Positions 33,044-45,074 of a DNA stretch of 64,000 bases are shown here, in pieces. Made by a program: the position numbers and the translations under genes. The notes beneath the pieces are model-generated. The model did no database searches. It had not been told where the DNA came from and saw only the letters and a list, made by a program, of their open reading frames with translations. This DNA is from Adiantum capillus-veneris (lineage: Eukaryota; Streptophyta; Polypodiopsida; Polypodiales; Pteridaceae). The first letter of the stretch is position 1; the number at the start of each line of letters is the position of its first letter. The stretch lies in contig CM043963.1 of the NCBI GenBank assembly GCA_014529385.2, positions 65,669,895 to 65,733,894 of the forward strand. The letters run 5' to 3'.

Positions 33044-33820
33044 CTAGTACATGACAGCAGGCTGAACAGAATCTTCCACAAACGCTACATCTCGTGAAAC
33101 CAGAATACACTTTGTTTGCGGATGATACAACCTGTAACCTTTGCTTTCAGCACTATAACCAACAAAAATACATTTGATAGCCTTATCATCCAATTTTCTG
33201 CGGTGTGTTTGTGGCACCAAAACATATGCCAAACAGCCAAAAACACGCATGTGCTCAATAGAAGGCTTTCTATCATGCCATGCTTCATATGGAATGATAG
33301 ACTGCAAAGCTTTTGTAGGAACACATGATGGCCTCAAGCCAAAAGGAATGCGGAAAAGCTTGACTTTTGACCATACATCGTGCCATTTTCGTAAGTGACC
33401 TGTTTTCCTCTCAGCAACACCATTTTGCTGAGGTGTATAAGGCACTGTACATTGGTGTTTTATCCCATGACTAGCCAGAAATGCATAAGTGGCACACATG
33501 ATGGTCTCAAGCCAAAAGGAATGCGGCAAAGCTTGACTTTTGACCATACATCGTGCCATTTTCGTAAATGACCTGTTTTTCCTCTCAGCAACACCATTTT
33601 GCTGAGGTGTATAAGGCACTGTACATTGGTGTTTTATCCCATGACTAGCCAGAAATGCATTAAATTCATAAGACATACTCCCCCCCTCGATCGGAACGGA
33701 GGGTGCCCGTAGTACATTTCGATACATTTTAAACCATAGCCAGAAATTGTTTGAAGCACATAAAAACTTCGGACTTCGCTTTAAGCGGAAATACCCATGC
33801 ATGCCTGGAGTAATCATCAA
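33044..33820 (-). pseudogene. Old Copia integrase with internal 173-bp tandem duplication
   Basis: It shows the C-terminal half of a Copia integrase: HGIKHQCTVPYTPQQNGVAE, MRVFGCLAYVLVPQTHRRKL and KCIFVGYSAESKGYRLYHPQ. The PYTPQQNGVAERK block that holds the catalytic Glu appears twice, because bases near 33,369 and 33,542 start a 173-bp repeat. The N-terminal part with the first two acidic residues is scrambled. Non-functional. Confidence 0.85.
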
Positions 33821-33893
33821 TGAAAGTCACTCAGTACAGGTAATTGCCCAAGGACGAAGTTTGCATGGGCCCACAAGCATCACTATGCGCAAG

Positions 33894-35319
33894 CTACAAC
33901 CTGCATGTGGCCCTAACTGAACCATCCTTTGGAAAGTTAGAATGCTGCATTTTACCCAAAATACAGCCTTCACAAACATGTTTGAGAGGTGCTTCAAGAG
34001 GTGTCAAAGAAGCAACCATATCAGATCTCTGCAAACAGAGCAAACTTACAAAATTCAGATGACCAAAACGTGCATGACAAAGTTTTGCATCTGAAATAGC
34101 CCTTGAATCTGCAACTGCATTTGCAAAATTTTGTCCACACTTATCATACAAAGTGAGCTTATACAGCCCACGGCACAAAAGGCCAGATGCAACAATTTCA
34201 TCACCAAAACTGAGATCATGAACTGTACATCTGTCATCCACAAATTTGACTACAAGTCCAAGTCTAGTAAGTGCAGATACAGACAAAAGATTCTTCTTGA
34301 TCCCAGGTACATAAAGTGCATCAACAGAGTGTGAAATAACTGCCATTTACAGCAGTAAGCACAATCTTTTCAACTCCCTGAACCGGATAAGAGGCATTGT
34401 TGGCACAAGTGACTGAATTCCCATGAGGGACAGACTCGAGAGAGGTGAAGAATTCATGATGTGAGATAATGTGCTTTGTAGCACCACTGTCGAAATACCA
34501 CACATGTGAATTTGCAGCAACTGACAAGCATGCATCATGGACAACAGGATTGTAAGTGCACTCTGCACTAAAAGCCCATTCTGCATCAACATTAGCAACA
34601 CAATCTCCTTTCACAGAAGACTCAACAATAGCTGCATTCGTAGTGGAACTTGCATTTGCATTGGAACCACCCTCTTTCTTCTTAGCCTCTTTGGCCTTCA
34701 ACTTAGGACACTGCTTGATCAAGTGATCATTAGCTTTACAATAATGGCAACGCATCTTCTTTTTGCCGTTATTCACCAGATTTCCATACGAATTGCTGCC
34801 AGCAGAAGCATTAGGAACAGAAGTTTTTCCACTCGCAGCAGAACCATAAGAAGTGGTTGCATTGCTGTTACCACCCTTTCTTTGAGAAGCAATAAAAGCC
34901 TGTTCAACTGCACGTTGCCTAGTCCTGTTTTTTCTGGAAAGTGACTCTTGCAACAACAATGTGCATAATGCATCAAACTTGACAACTTCAGGATTTCCTT
35001 GGGTCATAAGTCTCCAAGTACTAGCAAAAGTCTGGTAAGAATCTGGTAAGGCATCAAGAACAGTCTGCACAAGGGAACTGTCAGAAATGACTTCACCTGC
35101 AGAAATAAGTTTCTCATTGATATCCTTGACACCTACAAGGAAAGTGTCGATATCATCTTTCTCATGCATAATCTTCGATTCCAGCTCTTTACGTAGCAAA
35201 GCAATTTTAGCCTCATTACGGCTTGCATAAAGACCTGCTAGAATATCCCAAGCCTGTTTTGCAAATTTTTCTGAACGAATGTGAAGAACAATGGTGCGCT
35301 TCACAGACAACGCAATCAA
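33894..35319 (-). pseudogene. Old Copia gag C-terminus, protease and pre-integrase region
   Basis: Minus-strand frames give gag (AKQAWDILAGLYASRNEAKI, ESKIMHEKDDIDTFLVGV), the zinc knuckle MRCHYCKANDHLIKQCPKLK, the protease WYFDSGATKHIISH, then LYVPGIKKNLLSVSAL and the pre-integrase ARFGHLNFVSLL with CEGCILGK. Frames overlap at 34,321-34,346, so at least one shift separates gag from pol. The upstream part of gag resumes at 40,997 beyond the nested element. Confidence 0.86.
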
Positions 35320-35331
35320 TGCATGAGCCTA

Positions 35332-35336
35332 CGCAT
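35332..35336. repeat. Target duplication CGCAT (left)
   Basis: CGCAT precedes the nested 5' LTR and recurs at 40,992-40,996. The uninterrupted gag copy at about 41,312 reads GCGCATCC, as expected for the pre-insertion site. Confidence 0.92.
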
Positions 35337-35528
35337 TGTTGGGGTATAAAGCCCAATGTGGTCGCCCAGGTAAGTGGGCGGGCCGCCAGGTATGTACACA
35401 TATTCTTTTGTAAAAACCTAATAAGAACTCACTATGCTCTACACATTACAGTAGAGCGAGTTCACCATATCGTCGTGCTCTTCTTCTCGCACTCTCTCTC
35501 GCGACGCACTTCCGCTCGTACTCCTTGA
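35337..35528 (+). repeat. 5' LTR of the nested Copia element (192 bp)
   Basis: It starts TGTTGGGGTATAAAGCCCAA and ends CGTACTCCTTGA. The canonical CA end is retained only in the 3' copy (TTCA). Confidence 0.94.
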
Positions 35529-35530
35529 AC

Positions 35531-35542
35531 TGGTATCAGAGC
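35531..35542 (+). promoter_or_regulatory. Primer binding site for initiator-Met tRNA
   Basis: TGGTATCAGAGC lies two bases after the LTR, complementary to the 3' end of plant tRNA-iMet. The leader that follows (35,543-36,615) holds a 108-codon frame at 35,659-35,985 of unknown meaning. Confidence 0.9.
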
Positions 35543-36615
35543 TCAGATCGAGGCTCGGGGCAGCACTGCAGGAGGCTAGAGTCACCAGCTCAGATTGGAG
35601 TGAAATTCGACAGGCGAAGACACGGCCCCAAATCCTGTGGGAGAGCCCGAAGGGTAGGGTGTTCTTAGAATTTCATTCTGAGGTCATCTCGGCCACCGTT
35701 CGGCTTCGACAAAGGTCTGCACATGCCATTTTCGACTACGTGGTCTCGGCAGGTGCAGATCCGACTCTGCAAATTTGGGGTTTTTGGCCTACGACTGCAG
35801 GTGCTGAGGATATCGACACTCCCAGAGTGTTGATTTGTGGCTGTCTACACATCAAAGGACGGCTCACAGTTCTTGGAGGCCTGTCACATACGACACGGGC
35901 GCATCTACACACAGACTGTAGGCGACATCCACTAGTTCATCAGGTAGCTTGTGTTTGCTGCTTGATATTCCAGATTTCATCCTGACATTGCAGGTACTTC
36001 CACATGGAATGTATTGTCAGAGATGATGTATGTTTGTTGAGGGTTTGCTGGCTGTGAGTCACGCAGCAAACAACCGCCATAGCGGTTACAGCATATAGTG
36101 GGAAAATTGTGGATGTATGTCTTTGTGGGAAGTCTATGTACTGTCAGATTTACTGCAGCCTTTGTTGAGGGTCGAGTGAGGTTTTATTGAGCTGGGGGAT
36201 TCTCGAATGTTGAGATCCTTTCGGTGATATAGGTCTTGGAGCGATCCCTCGAGCACCCTTAGATAGGCAGCTAGGATGTATTGACTGTGAGTTAGACAGT
36301 TGGGATTGCATCTTTGCTTTACTGCCGTTGAGGCATTGTCACAGTCTATGCTTACAGGACAGTGACAGAACAGTGAGAGACAGTACAGGTGCAGGACAAG
36401 TTTACCCGCAGCTTACAGTGTCAGAGAGACAGTGTTTTTTGGTCTGTTTTTTGAGTACACCAGAGCCATTTTACAAAGGAGACTCTGCCGAAATTTATGC
36501 AGAATCTGAAGCTTTCTTGGTTCATTTGACAGGTTGATATTGGTTTAGAGGTCAGTTTACAGGGAAAACTCTGCCGAATTTTTCCCAGGAAAGTAAACCA
36601 CTGTGAAGCGTAGCT

Positions 36616-39600
36616 ATGGCTGGATCACAGGACACTGCTCTTTACAATATCAAGAAGCTCGATGGAACCAATTTCCCATTGTGGAAGAAGCAGATTTGGC
36701 ACGTGTTGGTACAAAAGAAGCAGATAAAACCTATAAAGCTCAAGGGGATAAAACCAAAAGATATGGACGAAGATGAATGGAGCGAAATGGATGAATTGGC
36801 ACTTTCTACCATTATGCTGACTTTGGCAGAAAGCGTTTACTTCAATGTAGCAGACGAGATGTCGGCTTATCAAGCATGGTTAAAGCTGAGTGATCTTTAT
36901 GAGAAGCAGAGTGCAGCTTCACAGGTATACTAGCTTAAAAAGCTTGTTGACTTGAAGATGAAAGAAGGGACACCTATGTCCAATCATCTGAATGAATTCA
37001 ACACAATCTATAGTCAGTTGTCAGCTCAAGGTGTCAAGTTTGATGAACTTGTTAGAGCTATGTTCCTGTTTATCACATTGCCGGAAAGTTGGGACACTTT
37101 TCGCACAGCTTTGAGTAATTCTGCACCTCCAGATGGTTTGAACATAGCAGGTGTAGAAGGAAGTCTGCTTACTGAAGAAACCAATAGAAAGACAATGGAC
37201 AAAGGCAAAGGAACAGCCTTAGTTGTCAGGGGAAGGACCAAAGACAAGTACAAAGGTGGAAAGAGGAATCAGTCTCGTAGCAAGTCCCGCAGTGCTAAAG
37301 GCAAGAGTGACATAGAATGCTACCATTGTGGCAAGAAGGGTCACATGAAAAGAGACTGCAGAGAATGGAAAGCAGAAAAAGGCAAAGAGAAAGCTGAAGA
37401 TCATGGTGAGAAGAACAAGTCCTCAGTGAAGATTCAAGAAATAAATGTGACAAACACTGTTGCAGAGGATGATAGTCTAGTGTCAGGAGACATCTACTTC
37501 TTGAAGAATACAATGGACTCAGCTCTTCTTACAGCATCTGATGGAAATGCACTGATTGATTGGATTATAGACTCAGGGGCATCACTTCATGTGTCTCCAA
37601 ACAAGGAGTGGTTTACCTCTTATGTGACCACTAAAGATCATGTTCGGCTAGGCAATGGGCAGACATGTGAGATCTTAGGTGTTGGAGATGTTCAATTGAA
37701 GTTTCAGAATGGCTCTTCTTTCACGCTGAAGAATGTGAGACATGTTCCCGCAATTACAAAGAGCTTGATCAGCACAGGTTTACTTGATGATGCTGGCTAC
37801 GTCACCAGTTTTGGACAGAACATGTGGAAGATATCCAAGGGTTCTATGACAGTAGCACATGGAGTAAAGTCTGGAGGACTTTACATGATTTATGTATCAA
37901 ATGTCTCTAAAAATGTAATCAATGTAACCGAGCAGCCGAATGTTTCTTTGTGGCATAGCCGGTTAGGACATATGTCCAAGAAGGGAATGGAAATCTTGTC
38001 TCGTTCTGGTTATTTGCCTGGATTTTCATTTAATGATTTTGAATTCTGTGAACATTGTCTGTATGGTAAGCAAACACAGCAGCCACATAAGCATAGAAGC
38101 AGTAGAAGAGATACACAGTTGGCACTTGGTAATAGTGATTTGTGTGGACCTATGCCTAACCTATCTCTAGGGGGAGCTTCTTACTTTATGACATTTATAG
38201 ATGATTACTCGAGGAAAGTATGGGTTTACTTTCTCAAGCACAAGGATGAATCGTTTAGTGTTTTCAAAACGTTTGTGACACTTGTGGAGAATCAGAGTGG
38301 CAAGAAGCTTAAATGCTTATGCACTGACAATGGTGGAGAGTATGTTTCAAAGGCCTTTCAGGACTTTTGTGAGTCAAAAGGTATAAAACGTGAACTTACT
38401 GCTCCTTACAATCCTCCTCAAAATGGTGTTGCTGAGAGGATGAATAGGACCATACAAGAGAAGGTCACAAGTATGTTTTCTAATGCACAGCTGCCAAATG
38501 GGTTTTGGGCTGAAGCTGTATCAACAGCTGTTCATCTTGTAAATAGATCTCCTAGCAAGGTTTTGCAGAAGGATTCAGTGCCAGAGATGGTATGGTCAGG
38601 CAAGGTGCCCTCATACAAGCATCTCAGAGTCTTTGGCTGTGAGGCATATACTCACGTCGCAAAGGAATTTAGGAACAAACTTGAGCCAAAGAGTAGAAAG
38701 TGCATCTTTCTAGGCTATGGTAATTGTGGTGAGATGGGGTACAGACTTTGGGATCCCGAATCCAGAAAGTTTGTCCGCATCAATGATGTTCACTTTAATG
38801 AATCCAAATATCATTCTAAACCAGAGAGGGTTGAGGAGATTAGAAGAGTCGTCTTCCAAGAAGATGGACCTGCACGTGCAAGACAAAATGTCAGGGCTCA
38901 AGAGGAGCAAGGACATGATAGAGTGGAACCACAGGTTGTGGCTGAGCCTGAGCCACCTATTGTGCGTAGATCTGGACGTGGCACGCGACCTCCTGATAGG
39001 TTTGTTCCATCTATGAACTATGTCATGTTGACTGATTGCAATGAGCCTTCATGTTACAAGGAAGCAGTGCAAATGAAGGACTCCGGGAATTGGCAATTGG
39101 CCATGCAGTCAGAGATGACATCTCTGCATAAAAACCAGACATGGAAGCTAGTTAAATTACCACGGGGCAAAAAGGCTCTACCCTGTAAATGGGTTTACAG
39201 GTATAAGATCACCACTCATGATAGTTAGCCAAAGTACAAAGCAAGGCTTCTTGCCAAGGGCTTTAAGCAAGAACAAGGCATTGACTTTGATGAAGTCTTC
39301 TCTCCGGTGGTCAAAATGACTACATTGAGATGCTTTCTTGCATTGGTTGCCATATTAGATTTGGTGTTGCACCAAATGGATGTCAAGACAGCGTTCTTGC
39401 ATGGTGATTTAGATGTGGAAATTTACATGCAGCAGCCAGAAGGGTTTGTTGAGAAAGGCAAGGAAGATTGGGTATGCCATTTCTTAAAGAGTCTTTATGG
39501 CTTAAAACAATCACCGAGGGCATGGTACCATAAATTCCACAAGTTTATGCTTTCTCAAGGCTACAAACGTAGTGAGTTCGATCACTGTCTATATACAAAG

Positions 39601-40710
39601 AAGGCTAAGGATGGTAGTTGGTTGATCCTTATTTTGTATGTGGATGACATGTTGATTGCTGGCAAGCACTTGGAAGAAATTTCAGCTTTGAAGTCAAAGA
39701 TGGCAAAATCGTTTGACATGAAAGACATGGGTGAGGCAAGTCATATACTTGGTATGCGCATTGAGAGAGACAGATCAAAGAAGTTGATTTGGTTATCTCA
39801 AACAGAGTATATTGACAAGGTTTTGCAACGTTTCAATATGGAGAAGGGAAAGGCATTGAGTGCCATTGCCACCAGATGTGAAACTTAGCAAACAAGATTG
39901 TCTTGTGTCTGAGGAAGAACAGGCTGAAATGGATAAGATTCCATATGCGTCTGCAGTGGGTAGTTTGATGTATGCAATGATTGCTACTCGCCCAGACATT
40001 GCATTTGCAGTGGGAGTAGTAAGTCGATACATGTCAAACCCAGGCAAGAAACATTGGGAGGCAGTGAAAGGAATATTGAGATACCTGAAAGCTACAAAGA
40101 GTATGCGTATATGCTATGGGAGTCAGGAGCTAAGTGTAAAGGGTTTTACAGACTCAGAGTATGCGTATATGCTATGGGAGTCAGGAGCTAAGTGTAAAGG
40201 GTTTTACAGACTCAGAGTATGCGTATATGCTATGGGAGTCAGGAGCTAAGTGTAAAGGGTTTTACAGACTCAGATTATGCAGTTGACTTAGACAACCGAA
40301 GGTCTACGTCAGGGTATGTCTTTACATTGGCTGTTGGAGCAGTATCATGGCGTTCTAGATTACAAGATTGTGTTACTCATTCTACTACAGAGGCTGAATA
40401 TGTTGCAGCATCAGAGGCATGCAAAGAATCAATTTGGCTTAATCGACTAGTAACAGATTTGGGAATCAAAGAAGAGATGCCTGTGTTATATTGTGATAGT
40501 CAAAGTGCTATATAATTGGCTCGCAATCCAGTTTATCACTCAAAGACAAAGCATGTGGATGTGAAGTATCATTTCATCAGGGAAATGCTCGAGGATAAGC
40601 AACTTCAGCTTGTCAAAGTTCACACCACAGAAAATCCTGCTGATCTACTTACAAAAGGACTTCCCTCAGAGAGATTTGCGCATTTTCGCAAGCAGTTAGG
40701 TGTAGGGTAG
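36616..40710 (+). pseudogene. Gag-Pol polyprotein of the nested Copia element, with lesions
   Basis: The start is MAGSQDTALYNIKKLDGTNF. The order is gag (DLYEKQSAASQVY), zinc knuckle CYHCGKKGHMKRDC, protease DWIIDSGASLHVS, pre-integrase WHSRLGHMSKKGM with CEHCLYGK, integrase acidic sites (NSDLCGPM, CTDNGGEYVS, GVAERMNRT), RT with LYVDDMLIAG, then RNase H. Stops are TAG at 36,931-36,933, TAG at 39,226-39,228 (relative has CAG) and TAA at 40,513-40,515 (relative has CAA). A 2-base deletion near 39,860 shifts the frame. A 58-bp unit present three times (40,101-40,274) adds 116 bases and brings the original frame back. The active sites are otherwise intact. Confidence 0.93.
40101..40274. repeat. 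58-bp unit in three tandem copies inside RNase H
   Basis: GTATGCGTATATGCTATGGG starts units at 40,101, 40,159 and 40,217. The copies are virtually identical, indicating very recent expansion. Confidence 0.93.
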
Positions 40711-40788
40711 TGCATCACTTCTCTAAATTTCTTGTATATTAGCTTGTATAGTAGCTTCTCTCACACTTAAAGTACCACATTGGACTTT

Positions 40789-40799
40789 AAGTGGGAGGT
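40789..40799 (+). promoter_or_regulatory. Polypurine tract (AAGTGGGAGGT)
   Basis: It directly precedes the 3' LTR and is the same as in the compact Copia element. Confidence 0.85.
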
Positions 40800-40991
40800 T
40801 GTTGGGGTATAAAGCCCAATGTGGTCGCCCAGGTAAGTGGGCGGGCCGCTAGGTATGTACACATATTCTTTTGTAAAAACCTAATAAGAACTCACTATGC
40901 TCTACACATTATAGTAGAGCGAGTTCACCATATCGTCGTGATCTTCTTCTCGCACTCTCTCTCGCGTTGCACTTCCGCTCGTACTCCTTCA
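40800..40991 (+). repeat. 3' LTR of the nested Copia element (192 bp)
   Basis: It matches the 5' LTR, ends CTCCTTCA and is followed by the target duplication CGCAT. Confidence 0.94.
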
Positions 40992-40996
40992 CGCAT

Positions 40997-41640
40997 CCTT
41001 TACATCCCAATGAGCTTGTTCTGTCGTAGGAAAAACAACTCCAATAGCAGCAATCCTTGCAGCAAGACCTGGAACATCCTCAACATCGCCTACATCTTCA
41101 GAACCAGGACGTACATCAATGCCCTGCACAATATTCCAAACGCCCTTTGACACAAGAACATGTTGCATCATATAAGCCCACATAGGGTAATTTTCCCCAT
41201 CCAACCTGTCCTCAGTAGCAAACATCTTGAACACATCTGTGTTGTTGTCAGCCATGGTAAATGTGAGGAACAATGGTGCGCTTCACAAACAACGCAATCA
41301 ATGCATGAGCTTGCGCATCCTTTACATCCCAACGAGCTTGTTCTACCGTAGGCAAAACAACTCTAATAGCAGTAATCCTTGTAGCAAGACCTGCAACATC
41401 CTCAACGTCGCCTACATCCTTAGAACCAGGACGTACATCAATGCCCTGCATAATATTCCAAATGCCCTTTGACACAAGAACATGTTGCATCATATAAGCC
41501 CACATAGGGTATTTGTCCCCATCCAACCTGTCCTCAACAACAAACATCTTGAACACATCTGTGTTGTTGTCAGCCATGGTAAATGTTGCACCTGATGTGA
41601 AAACTATCTGAAAATAGGGAAAACGAAGCGGGAACAACAC
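40997..41640 (-). pseudogene. Old Copia gag N-terminus, tandemly duplicated
   Basis: The gag start MADNNTDVFKMF occurs twice, with ATGs at 41,253-41,255 and 41,575-41,577, period 322 bases. Each copy continues RLDG..YPMWAYMMQHVLVSKG and IDVRPGS.DVGDVEDV. This is the N-terminal gag region of the old Copia element. The nested element entered the distal copy. The units have diverged at several positions, so the duplication is older than the nested insertion. The 322-base period also breaks the frame. Confidence 0.88.
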
Positions 41641-41916
41641 GTGCTATATAGCACAAACCGTAGAAGACTGTAAGGCACATGTTATGCAAAAAACGACACT
41701 GACAAAAATTTTGCACAAAATGACGAAATTGCCTGTGCAGACCTGCCTGTAGTGGAAACGGAGGCCGAAATGAGTCCGAATCAGAAATCTGAGCAAACTG
41801 AGCTCTACGAGCACAACCGAAATTTTTGTTGACCTGCGAACGCTTGCCAAAGCTCACTGAAATCGAAGAAGAATGAGCTGGAGTAGCTGACGACTAAGCA
41901 CAGGAGGACGCAACCT

Positions 41917-41928
41917 GCTCTGATACCA
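41917..41928 (-). promoter_or_regulatory. Primer binding site of the old Copia element
   Basis: The minus-strand sequence is TGGTATCAGAGC followed by AGGTTGCG, two bases inside the 5' LTR. It fits initiator-Met tRNA. Confidence 0.9.
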
Positions 41929-41930
41929 AT

Positions 41931-42148
41931 TGTTGGAATTAGGGTTGCACAGAAACGCACACAGATTGGAGAAGATGAAGGAAGCTCAAGGCACACAATA
42001 GAGAGTGTCTTACTTAGTGTGCAATAGAAAGATAGATAGCCCTAGAGTGATGGGCGTATATACAATGCACGGGGGGAAAAAAGAGGGAAAAAATTCCCCG
42101 GCGGTTCTATGTGTTCACACACATCACTACCACATGTATATGGTAACA
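41931..42148 (-). repeat. 5' LTR of the old Copia element (218 bp)
   Basis: Its plus-strand ends are TGTTGGAATTAGGGTTGC and ATATGGTAACA. It aligns with 30,865-31,090, with several substitutions and small indels around the G-rich part. Confidence 0.88.
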
Positions 42149-42216
42149 TATGCAAGCCACATTTGGAGATTTATGTCATATCCCAAAAATTACGCATGTT
42201 GTAATTATGATAACAT

Positions 42217-42634
42217 GGTAAGATTATCTGACGATATCTTATTAAGTTCAAAAATTATCCTTTTGAAGATGCTAGATAGATGTAAGGAACACAACTTAAG
42301 GATAGTATGAACCTTGTCAATGCTTACAATGCTACATTAAAGTAAGCAAATGTAAATACTTTTTAAATTAAAATTATTTTTGTCTTATAAGACTAGTTCT
42401 CTTTTTATTGTGCACAAATTTAAGTAGTATGCATGCTTAGAATCATGTTTTGATGATGACCATGCTTGCGAAAGCTAAGTCTCCCAGGCACCAAATGGAT
42501 TAGTCATCCATTCTGGAATGATGTTGTAGGGTAAAAAGGGATCCTCTACCCGCTAAGAAACATAGACTAATGACTAAGGATTTATCTTATCTACCTCATA
42601 GTCGAGGACGATTATGATTTCAAGAGAGAGGTAA
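42217..42634 (+). pseudogene. Gypsy chromodomain end, 3' UTR and PPT
   Basis: The reading VRLSDDILLSSKIILLKMLD aligns, with shifts, to the minus-strand region 50,780-50,940 of the Gypsy element at 48.8-57.6 kb. There the frame gives IIRRYLIKFKNYPFENARWM, a chromodomain-like strand. The 3' UTR phrases ATGCATGCTTAGAATCATG and TAGTCGAGGACGATTATG follow. The polypurine tract CAAGAGAGAGGTAA adjoins the LTR. Confidence 0.7.
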
Positions 42635-43499
42635 TGTCATAAAATCTAATATCTAACTAACCCAAATGATTTTCTCATATTGAACTGATCATTCAATGTG
42701 GGAGAATAAACGGGAACAAGAGTTAGAATATAGATATGTGCTTTTAGATTTATCTTATAGGACCGAAGGCAATGGGTCCAAATGGGAGATGGTCTAGCAA
42801 AGAGAAATGCCAGCTAATGGAGCTTAAAAGACCTTAGGGTTAGCTTTATTAAAGACCTCCAAAGGTTAGTGTTAAAAGTCTAGACCTAAGACCTTAGGGT
42901 ATTTTAGACCTTAGAGTATGTTAGACCTTAGACAAGCTAAGCATGTGCTTGAGGTGCTTGTCGTGCTTGAGCTGACTAAGGTGCTTGAGGTGCTTGTTGT
43001 GTTTGATGACTAAGGTGCTTGAGGTGCTTGTCATGCTTTATGACTAAGGTGCTTGGGGTTCATGACTAATGTTCTTAAGGGGTGAGGTGTTCCAAAGTCA
43101 ACAACATCCCTACACAAGGGGGGGCGAGCCCTACAAGTAGGGGCATGAGAGAGAACACTTACACACACACACACACTCACTTAAGGCAAGCCCAAGACCT
43201 AAGAGGCAACAATGACACATGTCAAGCACCCACACATCCTGCCCTCATGTAGTACCTAAAGCCTATTGGTTGACCTTAAAAGGTATCCAATGAGAATTTA
43301 GTTTATTAATTGTTTAAGAATTTTTCAAGCCCTCTCTCTCAAAAGGGGAAGGAGGAAACTTGTCCAAATGCTACAATGGTTGTTTGATATGTCTAATGCA
43401 TGTGATTAGCTAGTCTAGAGGAGGTCCAATCAACTTCAAGCTTGAGCTAGGAAGAGGGGTCGATCCAAGCAAGGAGGGGGGTAGCGTGACCATATAACC

Positions 43500-43537
<38 letters not shown>

Positions 43538-44219
43538 TCTCTCTCATTCTCATGGTGTGTTGTGCAAGAACTCCATCTCCATCTCCAAGCTTGAGAAGTT
43601 GAGAGCCTACACCAACACTCTTGGCTATGGAATGCAAATCCAACCAAGAGCCATGCTTCAATGCTATGCTAGACATCTTCTTCATCTCCATTACTATGCT
43701 AATATGCTATGCTAAGCTTTATGAGTAATGGTATGAGAGGACACTACTTCTTTCTCGTATGTTACTTCTTCTTCCTCTTCCCTTCCCTCACTCCTTGCTA
43801 GCTCTCTCCACTTTTGAAGGTATTTGAGGTCTTGGGATTGAGGCCGAAGACAAGTTAAGATAGTTAAGGATATAATCTTGGTGCATGAAGCTTCCCAAAT
43901 TCATTGCACCAACGAGGTTTCAAGGAACACAAATCTTGTATTGTATCAAGTCTCTCTACATGGGAGAATCTATAATACAAAAACCTTGTGGAGGGGGGAC
44001 CGGCTCCAGGTAAATCCAATCCTCAACTGTTGTCAAAATTCTCTATCTCTCTCTCTTTTACAAGTATTGTTCATGCCAAGCTAATTAGGTGTAATTTTCA
44101 TTTTGCTACCTTTGATTCATTGCTCTTCTTATGCTCTTTAAGAATTCTCTTAAAGGAAACGCTCACTATCATGATTCCAATTTCTGCTACAGTCAATGTT
44201 ATAGCCATATTCCATTACA
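42635..44219 (+). repeat. Gypsy 3' LTR (1,585 bp), same family as 48.8-57.6 kb
   Basis: It starts TGTCATAAAATCTAATATC and ends CATATTCCATTACA, and aligns with the reverse complement of 48,816-50,398 along its length. It contains a family-member-specific minisatellite (GTGCTTGAGGTGCTTGT, about 42,945-43,070) and a (CT)n(CA)n block at 43,498-43,547. The 5' LTR and most of the interior of this copy are missing from the window. Confidence 0.82.
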
Positions 44220-44895
44220 AGTAACCTATACATTTATTTTCTAGATTCACCAAAATAATTATGACAAGTTGCAAGAAGAACATGACACTTTAGTGTCTTA
44301 GGACACTTGAGTGTCCGATTACAGAACTAGTGTTAAAGATTAAGTTGCAGTTCTCTTGAGTCCATTACCTCCCTCAATTGACCTTGTTGTCATGATTTTG
44401 GAAGAAAAATACCTTGCACCAACTTTACAACATGCTAGCTCATTAAATGAGGAGAGAGGAAGCAATTGAAGAAGTCAGACTTAAGTGGCTAAAGTGGAGG
44501 AGCACTAGTAGCAACAACAGACTCAAGAAGAAAGGACAAGCCAACCTTATAGAATCTGAAGTTGATGAAGATAAAGAAGAATTGAGGAGAAATACACGTT
44601 CACACATTATAGAATGATATACATGGATGATTACATGTTCACTATTATATAGTGTTTACAGTTACAATGATATATTGTAGAGGATATGGGTGATCCTTGG
44701 CCTCTTCATTGAGTTTGTTTTTGGGATAGCGTAAAATATTGGTCCTAATCATTCATTGTTCGAGGGGAGGTATCTTTAGTCTATGTGATACCATGATCCA
44801 ATGAGATACCTTTTATAGCCTGTGTGACTTTAATAGCATGTGCGGCACTCGTCTCTATGCAGTTTGTTCACTAGTCCAAAGTCCAAGGGGAGGCT
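44220..44895. other. No gene recognised; small palindromes
   Basis: GACACTTTAGTGTC and GGACACTTGAGTGTCC near 44,284-44,317 are short palindromes. The rest has no convincing frame. Confidence 0.45.
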
Positions 44896-45074
44896 TGTTG
44901 GGTATATGGACTTTGGTTGATGGTGTGTATCTTCATGGGTTCAATCCATACTTGAAGGGTTGGTTTGTGGATAATTTGGGGTGCCTCTTAGAGCCAGATT
45001 TATTGGTAATACACCCTTGTACCACACTATCTACTTCTACTTAAATATCCCATCATGTACACACTTCAAGTGTC
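44896..45074 (+). repeat. Probable Copia LTR remnant after a polypurine tract
   Basis: CCAAGGGGAGGCT is followed by TGTTGGGTATATGGACTTTGG. This has the same arrangement as the other Copia PPT/LTR junctions here. The right end (CAAGTGTCA) is a guess. Confidence 0.4.

Larger units (their letters stand above)
35337..40991 (+). mobile_element. Nested, relatively young Copia element
   Basis: A complete 5.66-kb element has two 192-bp LTRs, a tRNA-iMet primer site, a roughly 1.07-kb leader, one gag-pol frame and a polypurine tract. It is flanked by CGCAT and sits inside gag of the older Copia element on the opposite strand. By eye the LTRs differ at about 6 of 192 positions. The gag-pol is closely related to the compact Copia element at 17.8-21.8 kb. 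Three nonsense codons and two frame-changing indels make it non-autonomous. Confidence 0.95.
30865..42148 (-). mobile_element. Old Copia element, split by a younger nested Copia element
   Basis: The 5' LTR (41,931-42,148) and primer site lie at the right and the 3' LTR (30,865-31,090) at the left. Gag, protease, integrase, RT and RNase H run right to left on the minus strand. Bases 35,337-40,996 are a foreign Copia insertion inside gag. Without it the element is about 5.6 kb. Flanking 5-mers (AAGGC on the left, TATGC on the right) do not match, so the target duplication has decayed or the ends were recombined. Many stops mark it as old. Confidence 0.88.

Noticed and set aside
35659..35985. 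108-codon frame in the leader of the nested Copia element
   Set aside because: No recognisable domain, and it is not seen in the related element because that part is deleted there; kept only as a note under the primer site.
30860..42153. Target duplication for the old Copia element
   Set aside because: Flanking 5-mers AAGGC and TATGC match at only three of five positions.
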